Below, piece after piece: positions 25,960 through 33,718 of a stretch of 64,000 nucleotides of DNA. The translations under genes and the position numbers were made by a program. The notes beneath the pieces were generated by a model. That model ran no database searches. It saw only the letters and a program-made list of their open reading frames with translations, and was not told where the DNA came from. Source of the DNA: Streptomyces sp. F001 (GTDB lineage: Bacteria; Actinomycetota; Actinomycetes; Streptomycetales; Streptomycetaceae); assembly GCF_004187715.1 (NCBI RefSeq), contig NZ_QZWF01000006.1, forward strand, positions 188,459 through 252,458, written 5' to 3'. Within the stretch, counting starts at the first letter, position 1. Every line of letters starts with the position of its first letter.

Positions 25960-28059
25960 TCAGGCCGCCCGCTCCTCCGGCTCCGCCTCGATCGGCACCT
26001 GCGGGCCGGTCGTCTCGCGCAGCCAGCGGCGCAGGACGCGGTGGACGTGCTCGGCGCCGACGAGGTCCTCCCCGTCGTCGACGGGCGCGGAGAAGGCGTA
26101 CGGCGACAGCAGGAACGGCTTGGCCTGGGCGCCGCCGAGGCCGCCGTGCGAGCCGATCTGCTCCTCGAAGGCGAGGACCTCGCCGTCGGCCGGGTCGTGG
26201 AAGGAGTTGACCATGATGTCGGCGGCGTGCGGGAAGGAGTGCGTCCGGCGGACGGCGTCGGCGGCGCCGGGTCCGAAGGGGGCGAGCGGCCCGGAGTGGT
26301 CGTCGTCCAGCTGGTCCACCGGGATCTCCGCGCCGTACGCCCCGAGCACGACCCCGCCGTGCTCCTCGCTGCGCACGAGCAGGAAGCCGATGCCGGGATG
26401 GTTGGCAAGGGTCGGCAGCAGCGCGGGGTGCCGGGCGTCGATCTCCTCCTTGGTCATCCGGTGGTGCACGTCCGGGAAGGAGACCAGGCCGAGGTTGCCG
26501 GAGGCCAGCACGATCGGCTCCGAGCCGCGTGCCGGGCGGCGCTGCTCGTGCTCCTCCTCCACGGGCCGGTGCAGCGCCGCCCGCACGGCCGCGCGCGCCT
26601 CCGCACCGCTGCGGGTGCGCCCCGCCCTGCGCGGCACGGGCAGCCCGCAGCCGGCCCGGACCAGGTCGCCGAGGGTGAGGCCGTAGCGGGAGCGGAAGGT
26701 CTCGCCGGGGCTCTGGCCGTGATCGGACAGGACGACGATCCGGTACGGCCGCGGCGCGTGCTCGGCGACCTTCTCGATCAGCGCGAGTGCCCGGTCCAGG
26801 CGGGCGAGCACCTTCTCGGCGTCCCGGCTCATCGGCCCGGAGTGGTGCGCCACCTCGTCGTACGCCACCAGGTCGGCGTAGACGGCGGTGCGGCCGGCGA
26901 GCATGTCGCCCATCACCGCGGCGACGACGACGTCCCGTTCGACGACGGTCGCGAAGGCACGGACGAACGGGTAGAGGCCGCCGCGGGCGACCCGGGGGCG
27001 GACCTTGCGCAGCCGGGCCCGGGTGGACTGGCCGATCTCGCGACCGACCTCGGCGATGAACGACAGGGCGGTGCGGACGGCGTTCGCCGGGTCGGAGAAG
27101 TAGGCGAAGTACCCCGCCCGGGAGCGGGTCTCCCGGCTGCGCCGCCGGGCGGCGATGGACAGCACGAGGGCCTGCTGATCGGCGCCGCCGCTGAAGAGAT
27201 TGCCGCGGCTGGCGCCGTCGGCGGAGAGCAGTCCTCCGTCACCGGTGCGCTCGACCGCGCGGCGCTGGAGTTCTGCGGCGCTGGCCGGCCGGTTGCTGAC
27301 CATCACCTCCTGGCGGTCCTTCTCGTACCAGCGGAACGCGGGGATGTCGAAGTTGCTGCCGTGCAGGATGCCGAGCTGGCTGGCGCCGGTCTGGCTGGAC
27401 CAGTCGGTGCGCCACGGGGTGAGCCGGTGGCTGGGTTCGGTCTCGGCGGCGCCGCCCGAGCCGTTGCCGAGCCAGTGGGCGACGGTCGGCATCAGCCCCT
27501 TGTCGACGGCGCCCGTCAGCACGTCGTGGCCGACGCCGTCGAACTGCACGAAGACGGTGCCGGGGCTGACCGGGCCGGGCGGCAGGGCGTGTGGGCGGCG
27601 GTCGGAAAGGCGGTAGAGCCGGCGCCGGTAGGCGTCGTCGTCGCGCACGGCGAGGGCACCGCCGGTGGCGGAGGCGACGGCGGACATCGCGGCGGCCACC
27701 ACGACCGCCGTCTCCGGGTCGACGGCGCCGCGCTCGGCGGGATCGAGGCGCAGCGCGACCAGCAGCAGCGCACCGTTGAGGAAGAACACCAGCAGGCCGA
27801 GGACGAGGGCGGGCACGAGCAGCAGCAGCCGCACCAGCAGCGGCCAGACCACCGCGGACAGCAGACCGAAGGCGCCGGCCGCCGACGCGGCGGTCACGGC
27901 GATGGTGGTGGCGCTGTCGCCGTCCGCGCTCTGCAGCTGGAAGTCGGGCAGGATCCCGGCGAGTACCAGCATCGTGACCGTGCTGACGGCCCACACCGCG
28001 ACGCTCCGCCCGATCTGGCTGACGGCCCGCCGCCAACGCCCTCCACGCACGCCCCGCAC
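25960..28059 (-). CDS. Membrane protein: phage-holin-4-like helices fused to alkaline-phosphatase-fold phosphodiesterase
   Basis: A 699-residue protein. Residues about 12-140 hold four hydrophobic segments (AVSTVTMLVLAGILPDF, GAFGLLSAVVWPLLVRLLLL, VLGLLVFFLNGALLLVAL and one more) that look like the PF04020 holin-4 family. From about residue 165 comes an alkaline-phosphatase superfamily domain: VQFDGVGHDVL with the first metal Asp, AYDEVAHHSGP, and VVLSDHGQSPG with metal-binding Asp and His. The enzyme part is probably placed at the membrane. Substrates in this superfamily include phosphodiesters and pyrophosphates. It is a single gene; the ATPase pair is downstream. Confidence 0.85.
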   Translation of the reverse strand: MRGVRGGRWRRAVSQIGRSVAVWAVSTVTMLVLAGILPDFQLQSADGDSATTIAVTAASAAGAFGLLSAVVWPLLVRLLLLVPALVLGLLVFFLNGALLLVALRLDPAERGAVDPETAVVVAAAMSAVASATGGALAVRDDDAYRRRLYRLSDRRPHALPPGPVSPGTVFVQFDGVGHDVLTGAVDKGLMPTVAHWLGNGSGGAAETEPSHRLTPWRTDWSSQTGASQLGILHGSNFDIPAFRWYEKDRQEVMVSNRPASAAELQRRAVERTGDGGLLSADGASRGNLFSGGADQQALVLSIAARRRSRETRSRAGYFAYFSDPANAVRTALSFIAEVGREIGQSTRARLRKVRPRVARGGLYPFVRAFATVVERDVVVAAVMGDMLAGRTAVYADLVAYDEVAHHSGPMSRDAEKVLARLDRALALIEKVAEHAPRPYRIVVLSDHGQSPGETFRSRYGLTLGDLVRAGCGLPVPRRAGRTRSGAEARAAVRAALHRPVEEEHEQRRPARGSEPIVLASGNLGLVSFPDVHHRMTKEEIDARHPALLPTLANHPGIGFLLVRSEEHGGVVLGAYGAEIPVDQLDDDHSGPLAPFGPGAADAVRRTHSFPHAADIMVNSFHDPADGEVLAFEEQIGSHGGLGGAQAKPFLLSPYAFSAPVDDGEDLVGAEHVHRVLRRWLRETTGPQVPIEAEPEERAA

Positions 28060-28153
28060 ACCTCACGTCCCGGCCCGCCGCCGGAGCGGGCCTGCGTCCA
28101 GACTGTCACAACACCTGGCGGACACCGTTCGTCCCCCAGGGCCGCACCATCCG

Positions 28154-28555
28154 TCAGCGCCCGTCGTACCCGGCCGTCGGCATCGACAGCCGCCGATGGA
28201 CGCGGGCCTTCATCTGAGCGTCGTACGACGGTTCGGCGCGGCCCACCGTCTCGACCCGCACCCCGCGCCGCGCGCACTCCGCGGTGAACTCGTCGACGGA
28301 CGACAGCGCGCTCTCCAGCACCCGGCGGCTGGGCGCCACGAACAGGTCGCATCCGGGCCGCACTCCGTCCCACAGGGCGCCGTGGTCGGGGCGCAGCCCC
28401 CGGACCAGCAGCTGCCGGGCCACGACGTACCCCCGCTCGGCGGCCCAGCGCGCGCACATGGCGTGCTGGCTGCGGGAGTCCACCAGGAAGGGGTCCGCGT
28501 CCAGCTCCTGCAGCGGCGTCAGACTGGCGATGGCCGTGACCCGCAGTTCTCCCAT
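28154..28555 (-). CDS. Hypothetical protein, weakly resolvase-like
   Basis: A 133-residue soluble protein that I cannot assign. It begins MGELRVTAIASLTPLQELD. The order of features DSRSQHAMCARWAAERGYVV, then CDLFVAPSRRVLESAL and CARRGVRVETVG, echoes the N-terminal domain of serine recombinases (QxxxCxxWAxxxGyxV and the later LSR and GV segments). The catalytic Ser and Arg are not evident, so an active recombinase is unlikely. It is a single gene divergent from the MBL hydrolase at 28639. Confidence 0.6.
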   Translation of the reverse strand: MGELRVTAIASLTPLQELDADPFLVDSRSQHAMCARWAAERGYVVARQLLVRGLRPDHGALWDGVRPGCDLFVAPSRRVLESALSSVDEFTAECARRGVRVETVGRAEPSYDAQMKARVHRRLSMPTAGYDGR

Positions 28556-28638
28556 GGCGTCCCCCTCACCTCAGGGTTTCGCCGCAGACCCTACTCCTGC
28601 CCGTAGGCTTCGGGGAGTCGCGCGAAGGAGGCAAAGAG

Positions 28639-29412
28639 GTGCCGGTGGAGGTCACGTGGTGGGGTCACGCCACCTGCACGGTCGCGGACTCGGGCGTACG
28701 TGTGCTCACCGACCCTCTGTTCGCCCGCCGGCTCGCGCATCTGCGCCGCCGCCGCGGTGCGCTGCCCCCGCCGGACGCCTGGCGCACCGACGTGGCACTG
28801 GTCTCGCATCTGCACGCCGACCACCTGCACGTGCCGTCGCTGGCGCGGCTCGCGCCGGGCACGCGCCTGGTCGTGCCCCGGGGCGCACCCCGGTCCGTGC
28901 CGGGTCTGCGCCGGCTCGCCCATCTGCAGCTGACCGAGGTGGTCCCCGGGGACAAGACCCGGGTGGGCGGCCTCGTCGTACGGGCCGTGCCCGCGCAGCA
29001 CGACGGACGGCGGCTGCCGCTGGGCCCGCACCGCTCCCCCGCCCTCGGCTACGTCATCGAGGGCGAGGCCCGGACCTACTTCGCCGGGGACACCGGGCTG
29101 TTCGAGGCGATGGCGAAGGAGGTCGGGCCGGTCGACGTGGCGCTGCTGCCGGTCGGCGGCTGGGGGCCGTACCTGGGGGACGGACATCTCGACGCGGGGC
29201 GGGCGGCCGAGGCGCTGGCCCGGCTGGCGCCGCGCAGTGCCGTGCCGGTGCACTACGGCACGTACTGGCCGATCGGCATGGACGCCGTACGCCCCCATGA
29301 GTTCCACGCGCCCGGCGACGACTTCGTGCGGTTCGCGGCCCAGCGTGCGCCGCAGGTCGCGGTGCACGCGCTCCGGCACGGCGAGAGCGTGCGCCTGGAG
29401 GTCGCGCGGTGA
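28639..29412 (+). CDS. MBL-fold metallo-hydrolase
   Basis: A 257-residue metallo-beta-lactamase-fold hydrolase (UlaG/RomA-like). The metal motif HLHADHLH (HxHxDH) is near residue 57; the bridging Asp is in YFAGDTGLFEAM and the last His in PVHYGTYWPI. It begins with VEVTWWGHATC, usual for this subgroup. The start is GTG at 28639 behind GGAGG. Its stop overlaps the GTG of the DedA gene in a GTGA, so the two are coupled. Substrate unknown. Confidence 0.9.
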   Translation: MPVEVTWWGHATCTVADSGVRVLTDPLFARRLAHLRRRRGALPPPDAWRTDVALVSHLHADHLHVPSLARLAPGTRLVVPRGAPRSVPGLRRLAHLQLTEVVPGDKTRVGGLVVRAVPAQHDGRRLPLGPHRSPALGYVIEGEARTYFAGDTGLFEAMAKEVGPVDVALLPVGGWGPYLGDGHLDAGRAAEALARLAPRSAVPVHYGTYWPIGMDAVRPHEFHAPGDDFVRFAAQRAPQVAVHALRHGESVRLEVAR

Positions 29413-30029
29413 ACTGGCTCGCGGCCTCCTCCACGGTGCCGCCGGAATCCACCCAGCAGGCGATCGGCTATCCGACGCTGTTCCTGCTGGTGCTGCTCGG
29501 TGCGCTGGTGCCGGTGGTGCCGACCGGGGCGCTGGTGAGTTCGGCGGCGGTGGTCGCCTTCCACCAGACGGCGCCGTTCTCGCTGGCGCTGGTGTTCGTG
29601 ACGGCTTCGCTGGCCGCGTTCCTCGGTGATGCCACGCTGTACTGGCTGGGGCGGCGCGGCATGGGGTCGAGGAACGGCTCGCGCTGGCTGGAGGCGATCC
29701 GGGCGCGGGCGCCGGAGGAACGGCTGGCCCAGGCCCAGGAGAAGCTCGCCACGCACGGGGTGGCGGTGCTCGTGCTGTCCCGGCTGGTGCCGGCGGGCCG
29801 GCTGCCGGTGATGCTGGCCTGCCTGCTGGCGAAGTGGTCGATGCGGCGGTTCGCCCGCGGTAATCTGCCGGCCTGTCTGGCCTGGGCTGTGACGTATCAG
29901 CTGATCGGGATTCTCGGTGGGTCGTTGTTTCCGGAGCCGTGGGAGGGCGTGGTCGCGGCGGTGGCGCTGACGCTGGTCATCAGTGCGGTGCCGAGTGGCT
30001 GGCGCCGGCTGCGGAAGGCTGGCGCCTGA
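29409..30029 (+). CDS. DedA-family membrane protein (SNARE-associated PF09335)
   Basis: A 206-residue DedA/VTT-type membrane protein with the segments PTLFLLVLLGALVPVVPTGAL, PFSLALVFVTASLAAFLGDA and the C-terminal VVAAVALTLVISAVPSG. The family signature GDATLYWLGRRGMGSR and the later LVLSRLVPAGRLPV are present. DedA proteins are linked to lipid flipping and membrane homeostasis. It starts with GTG overlapping the MBL hydrolase stop by 4 bases, so the two form an operon. Confidence 0.88.
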   Translation: MNWLAASSTVPPESTQQAIGYPTLFLLVLLGALVPVVPTGALVSSAAVVAFHQTAPFSLALVFVTASLAAFLGDATLYWLGRRGMGSRNGSRWLEAIRARAPEERLAQAQEKLATHGVAVLVLSRLVPAGRLPVMLACLLAKWSMRRFARGNLPACLAWAVTYQLIGILGGSLFPEPWEGVVAAVALTLVISAVPSGWRRLRKAGA

Positions 30030-30057
30030 GCACTCGGGTGGCAATGCCGTACGGCGG

Positions 30058-30165
30058 CTGCGGGTCGTTCGTGGCTGGTCGCGCCCACGATGGGGGTCCC
30101 CCCGCTCGAGCGAAGCCGAGAGTGGGGGAGGAGCCGCATATCGACTCGGCCCCGCGCCCCTTACC
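30058..30165. repeat. Intergenic repeat, copy 1, with 41-bp inner module in forward orientation
   Basis: This copy shares with the one at 38574 the left flank CTGCGGGT...GTGGCTGGTCGC and the right flank GAGCCGCAT...CCCCGCGCCCCTT in the same orientation. Between them lies a 41-base module (30088-30128) running from CGATGGGGGTCCCCCC to CCGAGAGTGGGGG. In the other copy the module is inverted. The flanks resemble a very common streptomycete intergenic repeat. It sits just downstream of dedA. Confidence 0.75.
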
Positions 30166-30183
30166 GGCATGTCCTCGCGCCTC

Positions 30184-31242
30184 TCATTGGGCGCCGTCCA
30201 GCACCCCTGACCCACCAACCGGCAAGTCCCACAGGTCCTCCCGTGCCAGGCCCGCCTTCTCCCACGCCGCACGCACGCGCGTCAGCGGTTCCAGGACCGG
30301 TTCCGCCGACAGCACGAACGTGGCCCAGTGCATGGGGGCCATGCGCTGGGCTCCGAGGTCCTGTACCGCCCGTACCGCCTCCTCCGGGTCGCAGTGGACG
30401 TCGCTGAGCCACCAGCGGGGGTTGTACGCGCCGATCGGCATCAGGGCGAGGTCGATGCCCGGGTGGCGTCGGCCGATCCGGGTGAACCAGTGGCCGTAGC
30501 CGGTGTCGCCGGCGAAGTAGAGGCGGCGGCCGTCGGGGGCGGTCAGTACCCAGCCGCCCCACAGGCTGTGGCAGGCGTCCGTCAGGGTCCGCTTGGACCA
30601 GTGGTGGGCGGGCACGAAGTCGAAGCGGATGCCGTCCAGTTCGGCCGCCTCCCACCAGTCCAGCTCGGTGACGCAGGTGAACCGGCGGCGGTGGAACCAG
30701 CGGCCGAGCCCGGCCGGTGCGAACACGGGGGTGTCGCGTGGGAGCCGACGCAGGGTGGGGGCGTCCAGGTGGTCGTAGTGGTTGTGGCTGATGACGACCG
30801 CGTCGACGCGCGGCAGCTCGTCCCAGTCGACCCCGACGGGTGTGATACGGGCGGGAGTGCCGAGGATGCGGCGGGACCACACCGGGTCGGTCAGCACGGT
30901 GAGCCCGCCGATGCGCAGGACCCAACTGGCGTGTCCCGCCCAGGTGACGGCGACGGTGCGGGCGTCCACGCGGGGCAGCGGGGCGGGTTCGAAGGGCAGG
31001 CGGGGAATGTCGGCGAGGCCCTCGCGGCCGGGGCGTACGGCGCCTTCGCGGGCGAACCGGGCGAGGGCCTTGATGCCGGGCAGCGGGGCGGTCAGCCGGT
31101 CGTGGAAGGTCCGCGGCCAGACCCGCCGCTCGGCGAGCGGACGGGGTTCGGCGAGCGGCGGAACAGGGGGCGCGAAGGGTGATGTGGCCGCCGGATCGTC
31201 GGATTCCTGGGTGCTCGTGGTCGACTCGGACTGTGGCGTCAT
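30184..31242 (-). CDS. MBL-fold hydrolase, NAPE-PLD-like
   Basis: A 352-residue metallo-hydrolase of the NAPE-phospholipase D-like group. After a Pro-rich N-terminus come TWAGHASWVLRIGG, the metal motif VISHNHYDHLDAPT near residue 163, YFAGDTGYGHWF with the bridging Asp, and PMHWATFVLS with the last His. The ATG at 31242 overlaps the stop of the aminotransferase-like gene in an ATGA, so the two proteins are coupled. The intergenic repeat lies right after its stop. The substrate is probably a lipid or phosphodiester by family analogy. Confidence 0.88.
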   Translation of the reverse strand: MTPQSESTTSTQESDDPAATSPFAPPVPPLAEPRPLAERRVWPRTFHDRLTAPLPGIKALARFAREGAVRPGREGLADIPRLPFEPAPLPRVDARTVAVTWAGHASWVLRIGGLTVLTDPVWSRRILGTPARITPVGVDWDELPRVDAVVISHNHYDHLDAPTLRRLPRDTPVFAPAGLGRWFHRRRFTCVTELDWWEAAELDGIRFDFVPAHHWSKRTLTDACHSLWGGWVLTAPDGRRLYFAGDTGYGHWFTRIGRRHPGIDLALMPIGAYNPRWWLSDVHCDPEEAVRAVQDLGAQRMAPMHWATFVLSAEPVLEPLTRVRAAWEKAGLAREDLWDLPVGGSGVLDGAQ

Positions 31243-32486
31243 CGAGGAGGCTCCCGTCGCTGAGCGTCGTCGCGGAGATCGTCGAAGACCGACCTCAAGC
31301 CGATCAACGCACGTCGCACGTGTGGCAGTTCCAACGGCTCGGGTGAATCGAGGCATTCCGCGCGCTCGGCGTCCGTGCCGCCCAACAGCGGGCCGGTGGA
31401 CAGCCGGACGCGCAGCGCGCCGAGCTCGTCGCCGAAGCGGTGGCCGCCCGGAGCGGGCATGCCGAGCCGGGCGGTGAGGAAGTCCTCCAGTTCCTGCGCG
31501 TCGCCCACACCGTGCGGGGCGAGCGCGGACCGCAACGGGCCCAGATCGACGTAGAGATGACGGCCCGCCTGCGGTGGCCGGGCGAGGGCGCCCGCCGCGA
31601 CGACGGTGTGGTGCGCGGCCTGCGCCACGCGCGCGTGCAGGCGTACGACGGCGGCCGCCCGGGCGCTGACCGGCTCGGGCTCGCCCAGGGCGTACCCGGC
31701 CGCGGCGGCGACCGGGCCCGCGACCCGCGCGTCGAGTGCGGTCAGCACATCCAGTACGCGCGCGTGCAGCTCCTCCCCGGACTCGCCCGCGGGGAAGCGG
31801 GCGACGGCGGCGGGCCAGCCCGGCGGCAACAGCGCACCGGCCAGGTCACTGACGACAGTGACCCGGTCGGGCAGCATCTCGGCGGGACTGAACAGCACGG
31901 TGTCGTGCCGCGCGTGCAGCGTGTCGCGCCAGGTCTCGTCGCTGACCAGGTGCAGTCCCTCACCGGCCGCGGCCTCGAGGGTCTCGTGCAGCACCTCCGG
32001 CGGTGCCACCGTCGCCGTCGGGTCGTCGGCGACGGACAGCACCAGCAGCCGCGGATCGCCGCCCTCGGCGCGCACCCGGCGCACGGTCTCCAGCAGCGCG
32101 TAAGGATCGGGCACCCCGCCGCACTCGGCCGGCGTCGCCACGTGGAAGGCGGGTCTGCCCAGCAGGCGTGCGTACGGCGCCCACCACGCGGCGCAGGGCC
32201 GGGGCACCAGGACGTCGCCGCCGATCGCGGCGGTCAGCGCGAGCAGCAGGGCGGGTGCGCCGGGAGCGGCCACGGCATGTTCGGGGGCGACGGCCAGTCC
32301 ACGCCGCTCCCAGTAGCCGCACGCCGCGTCCAGAAGGGCGGATCCGCCGCCGACCGGCTCGCTCCCGGCCCGGCCCGCGGCCGCGGCGAGCACGGCGGAC
32401 AGCTCCGGCAGCACGGGCAGCCCGTCGTCGGGGAGGGGCGGCCCGTAGCGGACGGGTCCGTGGCCTTCCGGGTCCGTCCGCCGCAT
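31239..32486 (-). CDS. Fold-type I aminotransferase-like protein lacking the PLP lysine
   Basis: A 415-residue protein with the layout of class I/II aminotransferases: VAAPGAPALLLALTAAIGGD (cofactor-phosphate loop), LVPRPCAAWW, LHLVSDETWRDTLHARH (the usual DExY segment) and the C-terminal LRVRLSTGPLLGG with the substrate Arg. At the place of the usual Ser-Lys the sequence is VVSDLAGALLPPGWPAAV, so the Schiff-base Lys is Asp. I find no Lys anywhere in the protein. It cannot work as a normal PLP aminotransferase and may be a binding or regulatory homologue. The ATG at 32486 follows GGGAGG. It is translationally coupled to the MBL hydrolase downstream. Confidence 0.82.
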   Translation of the reverse strand: MRRTDPEGHGPVRYGPPLPDDGLPVLPELSAVLAAAAGRAGSEPVGGGSALLDAACGYWERRGLAVAPEHAVAAPGAPALLLALTAAIGGDVLVPRPCAAWWAPYARLLGRPAFHVATPAECGGVPDPYALLETVRRVRAEGGDPRLLVLSVADDPTATVAPPEVLHETLEAAAGEGLHLVSDETWRDTLHARHDTVLFSPAEMLPDRVTVVSDLAGALLPPGWPAAVARFPAGESGEELHARVLDVLTALDARVAGPVAAAAGYALGEPEPVSARAAAVVRLHARVAQAAHHTVVAAGALARPPQAGRHLYVDLGPLRSALAPHGVGDAQELEDFLTARLGMPAPGGHRFGDELGALRVRLSTGPLLGGTDAERAECLDSPEPLELPHVRRALIGLRSVFDDLRDDAQRREPPR

Positions 32487-32542
32487 GCGTACCTCCCGTG
32501 CTGGTCGTCTCTCGCGCTCTGCGTACCCAGCCCGCCCTGGTC

Positions 32543-33448
32543 TCAGGCGTCCGCCGACGAGTCCCTGCGCCACAGTCGGTACACGGCCGCGCCGAGCGCC
32601 CCCGCGATCAGCAGGCCGCCGGTCACGAGCGCGGGCACGGACACGCCGAAGTCCCCTCCCTTGCCGGCCTTCACCCCGTGCTGGATCACCGGCGGCTTAC
32701 AGGATTCGCGGGGCACGGTGCAGCGCGGGCCGATGCCGCCGTCCTCCGGACGGGCCACGATGAACGTCGTCTTGAACGGTTTGCCCTTCGCACCGGGCGC
32801 CGCCGGACAGGTGCCCTCGACGGTCCAGGAGGATTCCGTTCCGGCGGCGGGCGGGGGGCGGCGGGCGGGGGTGCCGAACCGGCAGGGGGCGGAGCAGCCG
32901 GATCGGCGGCGGGCGGCGCAGCCGAACCGGCGGGGGGCGGAGCAGCCGGATCGGCGGGGGGCGGCGCAGCCGGATCGGCGGGGGCGGCGCAGCCGGATCG
33001 GCGGGGGCGGAGCAGCCGAACCGGCGGCGGGCGGCGCAGCCGAACCGGCGGCGGGCGGAGCAGCCGAACCGGCAGGGGGCGGCGCAGCCGGATCGGCGGC
33101 GGGCGGCGCAGCCGATCCAGCGGGGGGCGGGAGGGCCGCGAGGCTCGCGGCGGGCGGGATGCGGGCGGTCCCCCGGTACGCGGGCCCGGACAGTGCGTTG
33201 CCGTTGCCGGGAACCAGGTTCAGCTTCAGGGTCCCCCCGGGGAACGCCTTGGACTTCGCCACCACAGTGGCGGGCGCCTTCCCTCCGAAGGGATCGCAGG
33301 ACACGGAGACGGTGACGCTGCCGCCCGGTCGGCTGGCGGCGGGTCTGACCTCCGCAGCCGGATCCGCCGAGACGACGGGAACGGCACTGGCCAGCACAGC
33401 CCCGGCCAGAATGGCGACGGACAGGACACGGGCGCTGCTTGGGTGCAT
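32543..33448 (-). CDS. Secreted or cell-wall protein with repeat region and C-terminal membrane anchor
   Basis: A 301-residue protein of unknown function. It has a signal peptide (VLSVAILAGAVLASAVPVVSA), a beta-rich N-terminal domain with VTVSVSCDPFGGKAP, a long Ala/Pro/Arg repeat region from about residue 115 to 195, a C-terminal domain with three Cys (GTCPAAPG, PRCTVPRESCKPP) and a membrane helix ALVTGGLLIAGALGAAVY followed by RLWRR. The ATG at 33448 has GGAG upstream. In the second half of the repeat region the reading frame changes and codes for RRSGCAAP-like units, because two DNA repeat units are one base short. The domain after the repeats is clearly in frame again. Confidence 0.7.
   Translation of the reverse strand: MHPSSARVLSVAILAGAVLASAVPVVSADPAAEVRPAASRPGGSVTVSVSCDPFGGKAPATVVAKSKAFPGGTLKLNLVPGNGNALSGPAYRGTARIPPAASLAALPPPAGSAAPPAADPAAPPPAGSAAPPAAGSAAPPAAGSAAPPPPIRLRRPRRSGCAAPRRSGCSAPRRFGCAARRRSGCSAPCRFGTPARRPPPAAGTESSWTVEGTCPAAPGAKGKPFKTTFIVARPEDGGIGPRCTVPRESCKPPVIQHGVKAGKGGDFGVSVPALVTGGLLIAGALGAAVYRLWRRDSSADA
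32900..33113 (-). repeat. Tandem array of nine 24/23-bp units in the secreted protein gene
   Basis: Nine units ending in GCAGCC on the plus strand. Seven are 24 bases long and two neighbours (32972-32994, 32995-33017) are 23 bases long, each with one G fewer in a G-run. Units alternate between GGATCGGCGG and GAACCGGCGG beginnings. In frame the 24-base unit codes for eight residues such as AAPPAADP. The two short units shift the frame of what follows. Confidence 0.85.
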
Positions 33449-33718
33449 GGGACGGACTCCTTGGACCGATCGGACCGACGGCGACGGGGGCACGAGGGCC
33501 GCGCCCCACAGCCATCACAGCCCTCCCGTCAAAGGGGACGCGCGCGGCGGGACCCCATTGGCGGGACGTCAACGCTCGTGTGGGTGATCCGCCCCGGCCC
33601 GGCCGGCAAGCACCCGGCAGGTTTTCCACAGGGGCGGGGGGTGACTCGTAGGGATGCCGACAACCCTGCCGACAACCCCTTACGCGACTCACTTCCTACG
33701 TCCGGAAGGACGCCTCAT

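Noticed and set aside
32900..33113. CRISPR array or transposon ends
   Set aside because: Units are contiguous, lie inside a coding frame and differ only at codon-like positions.
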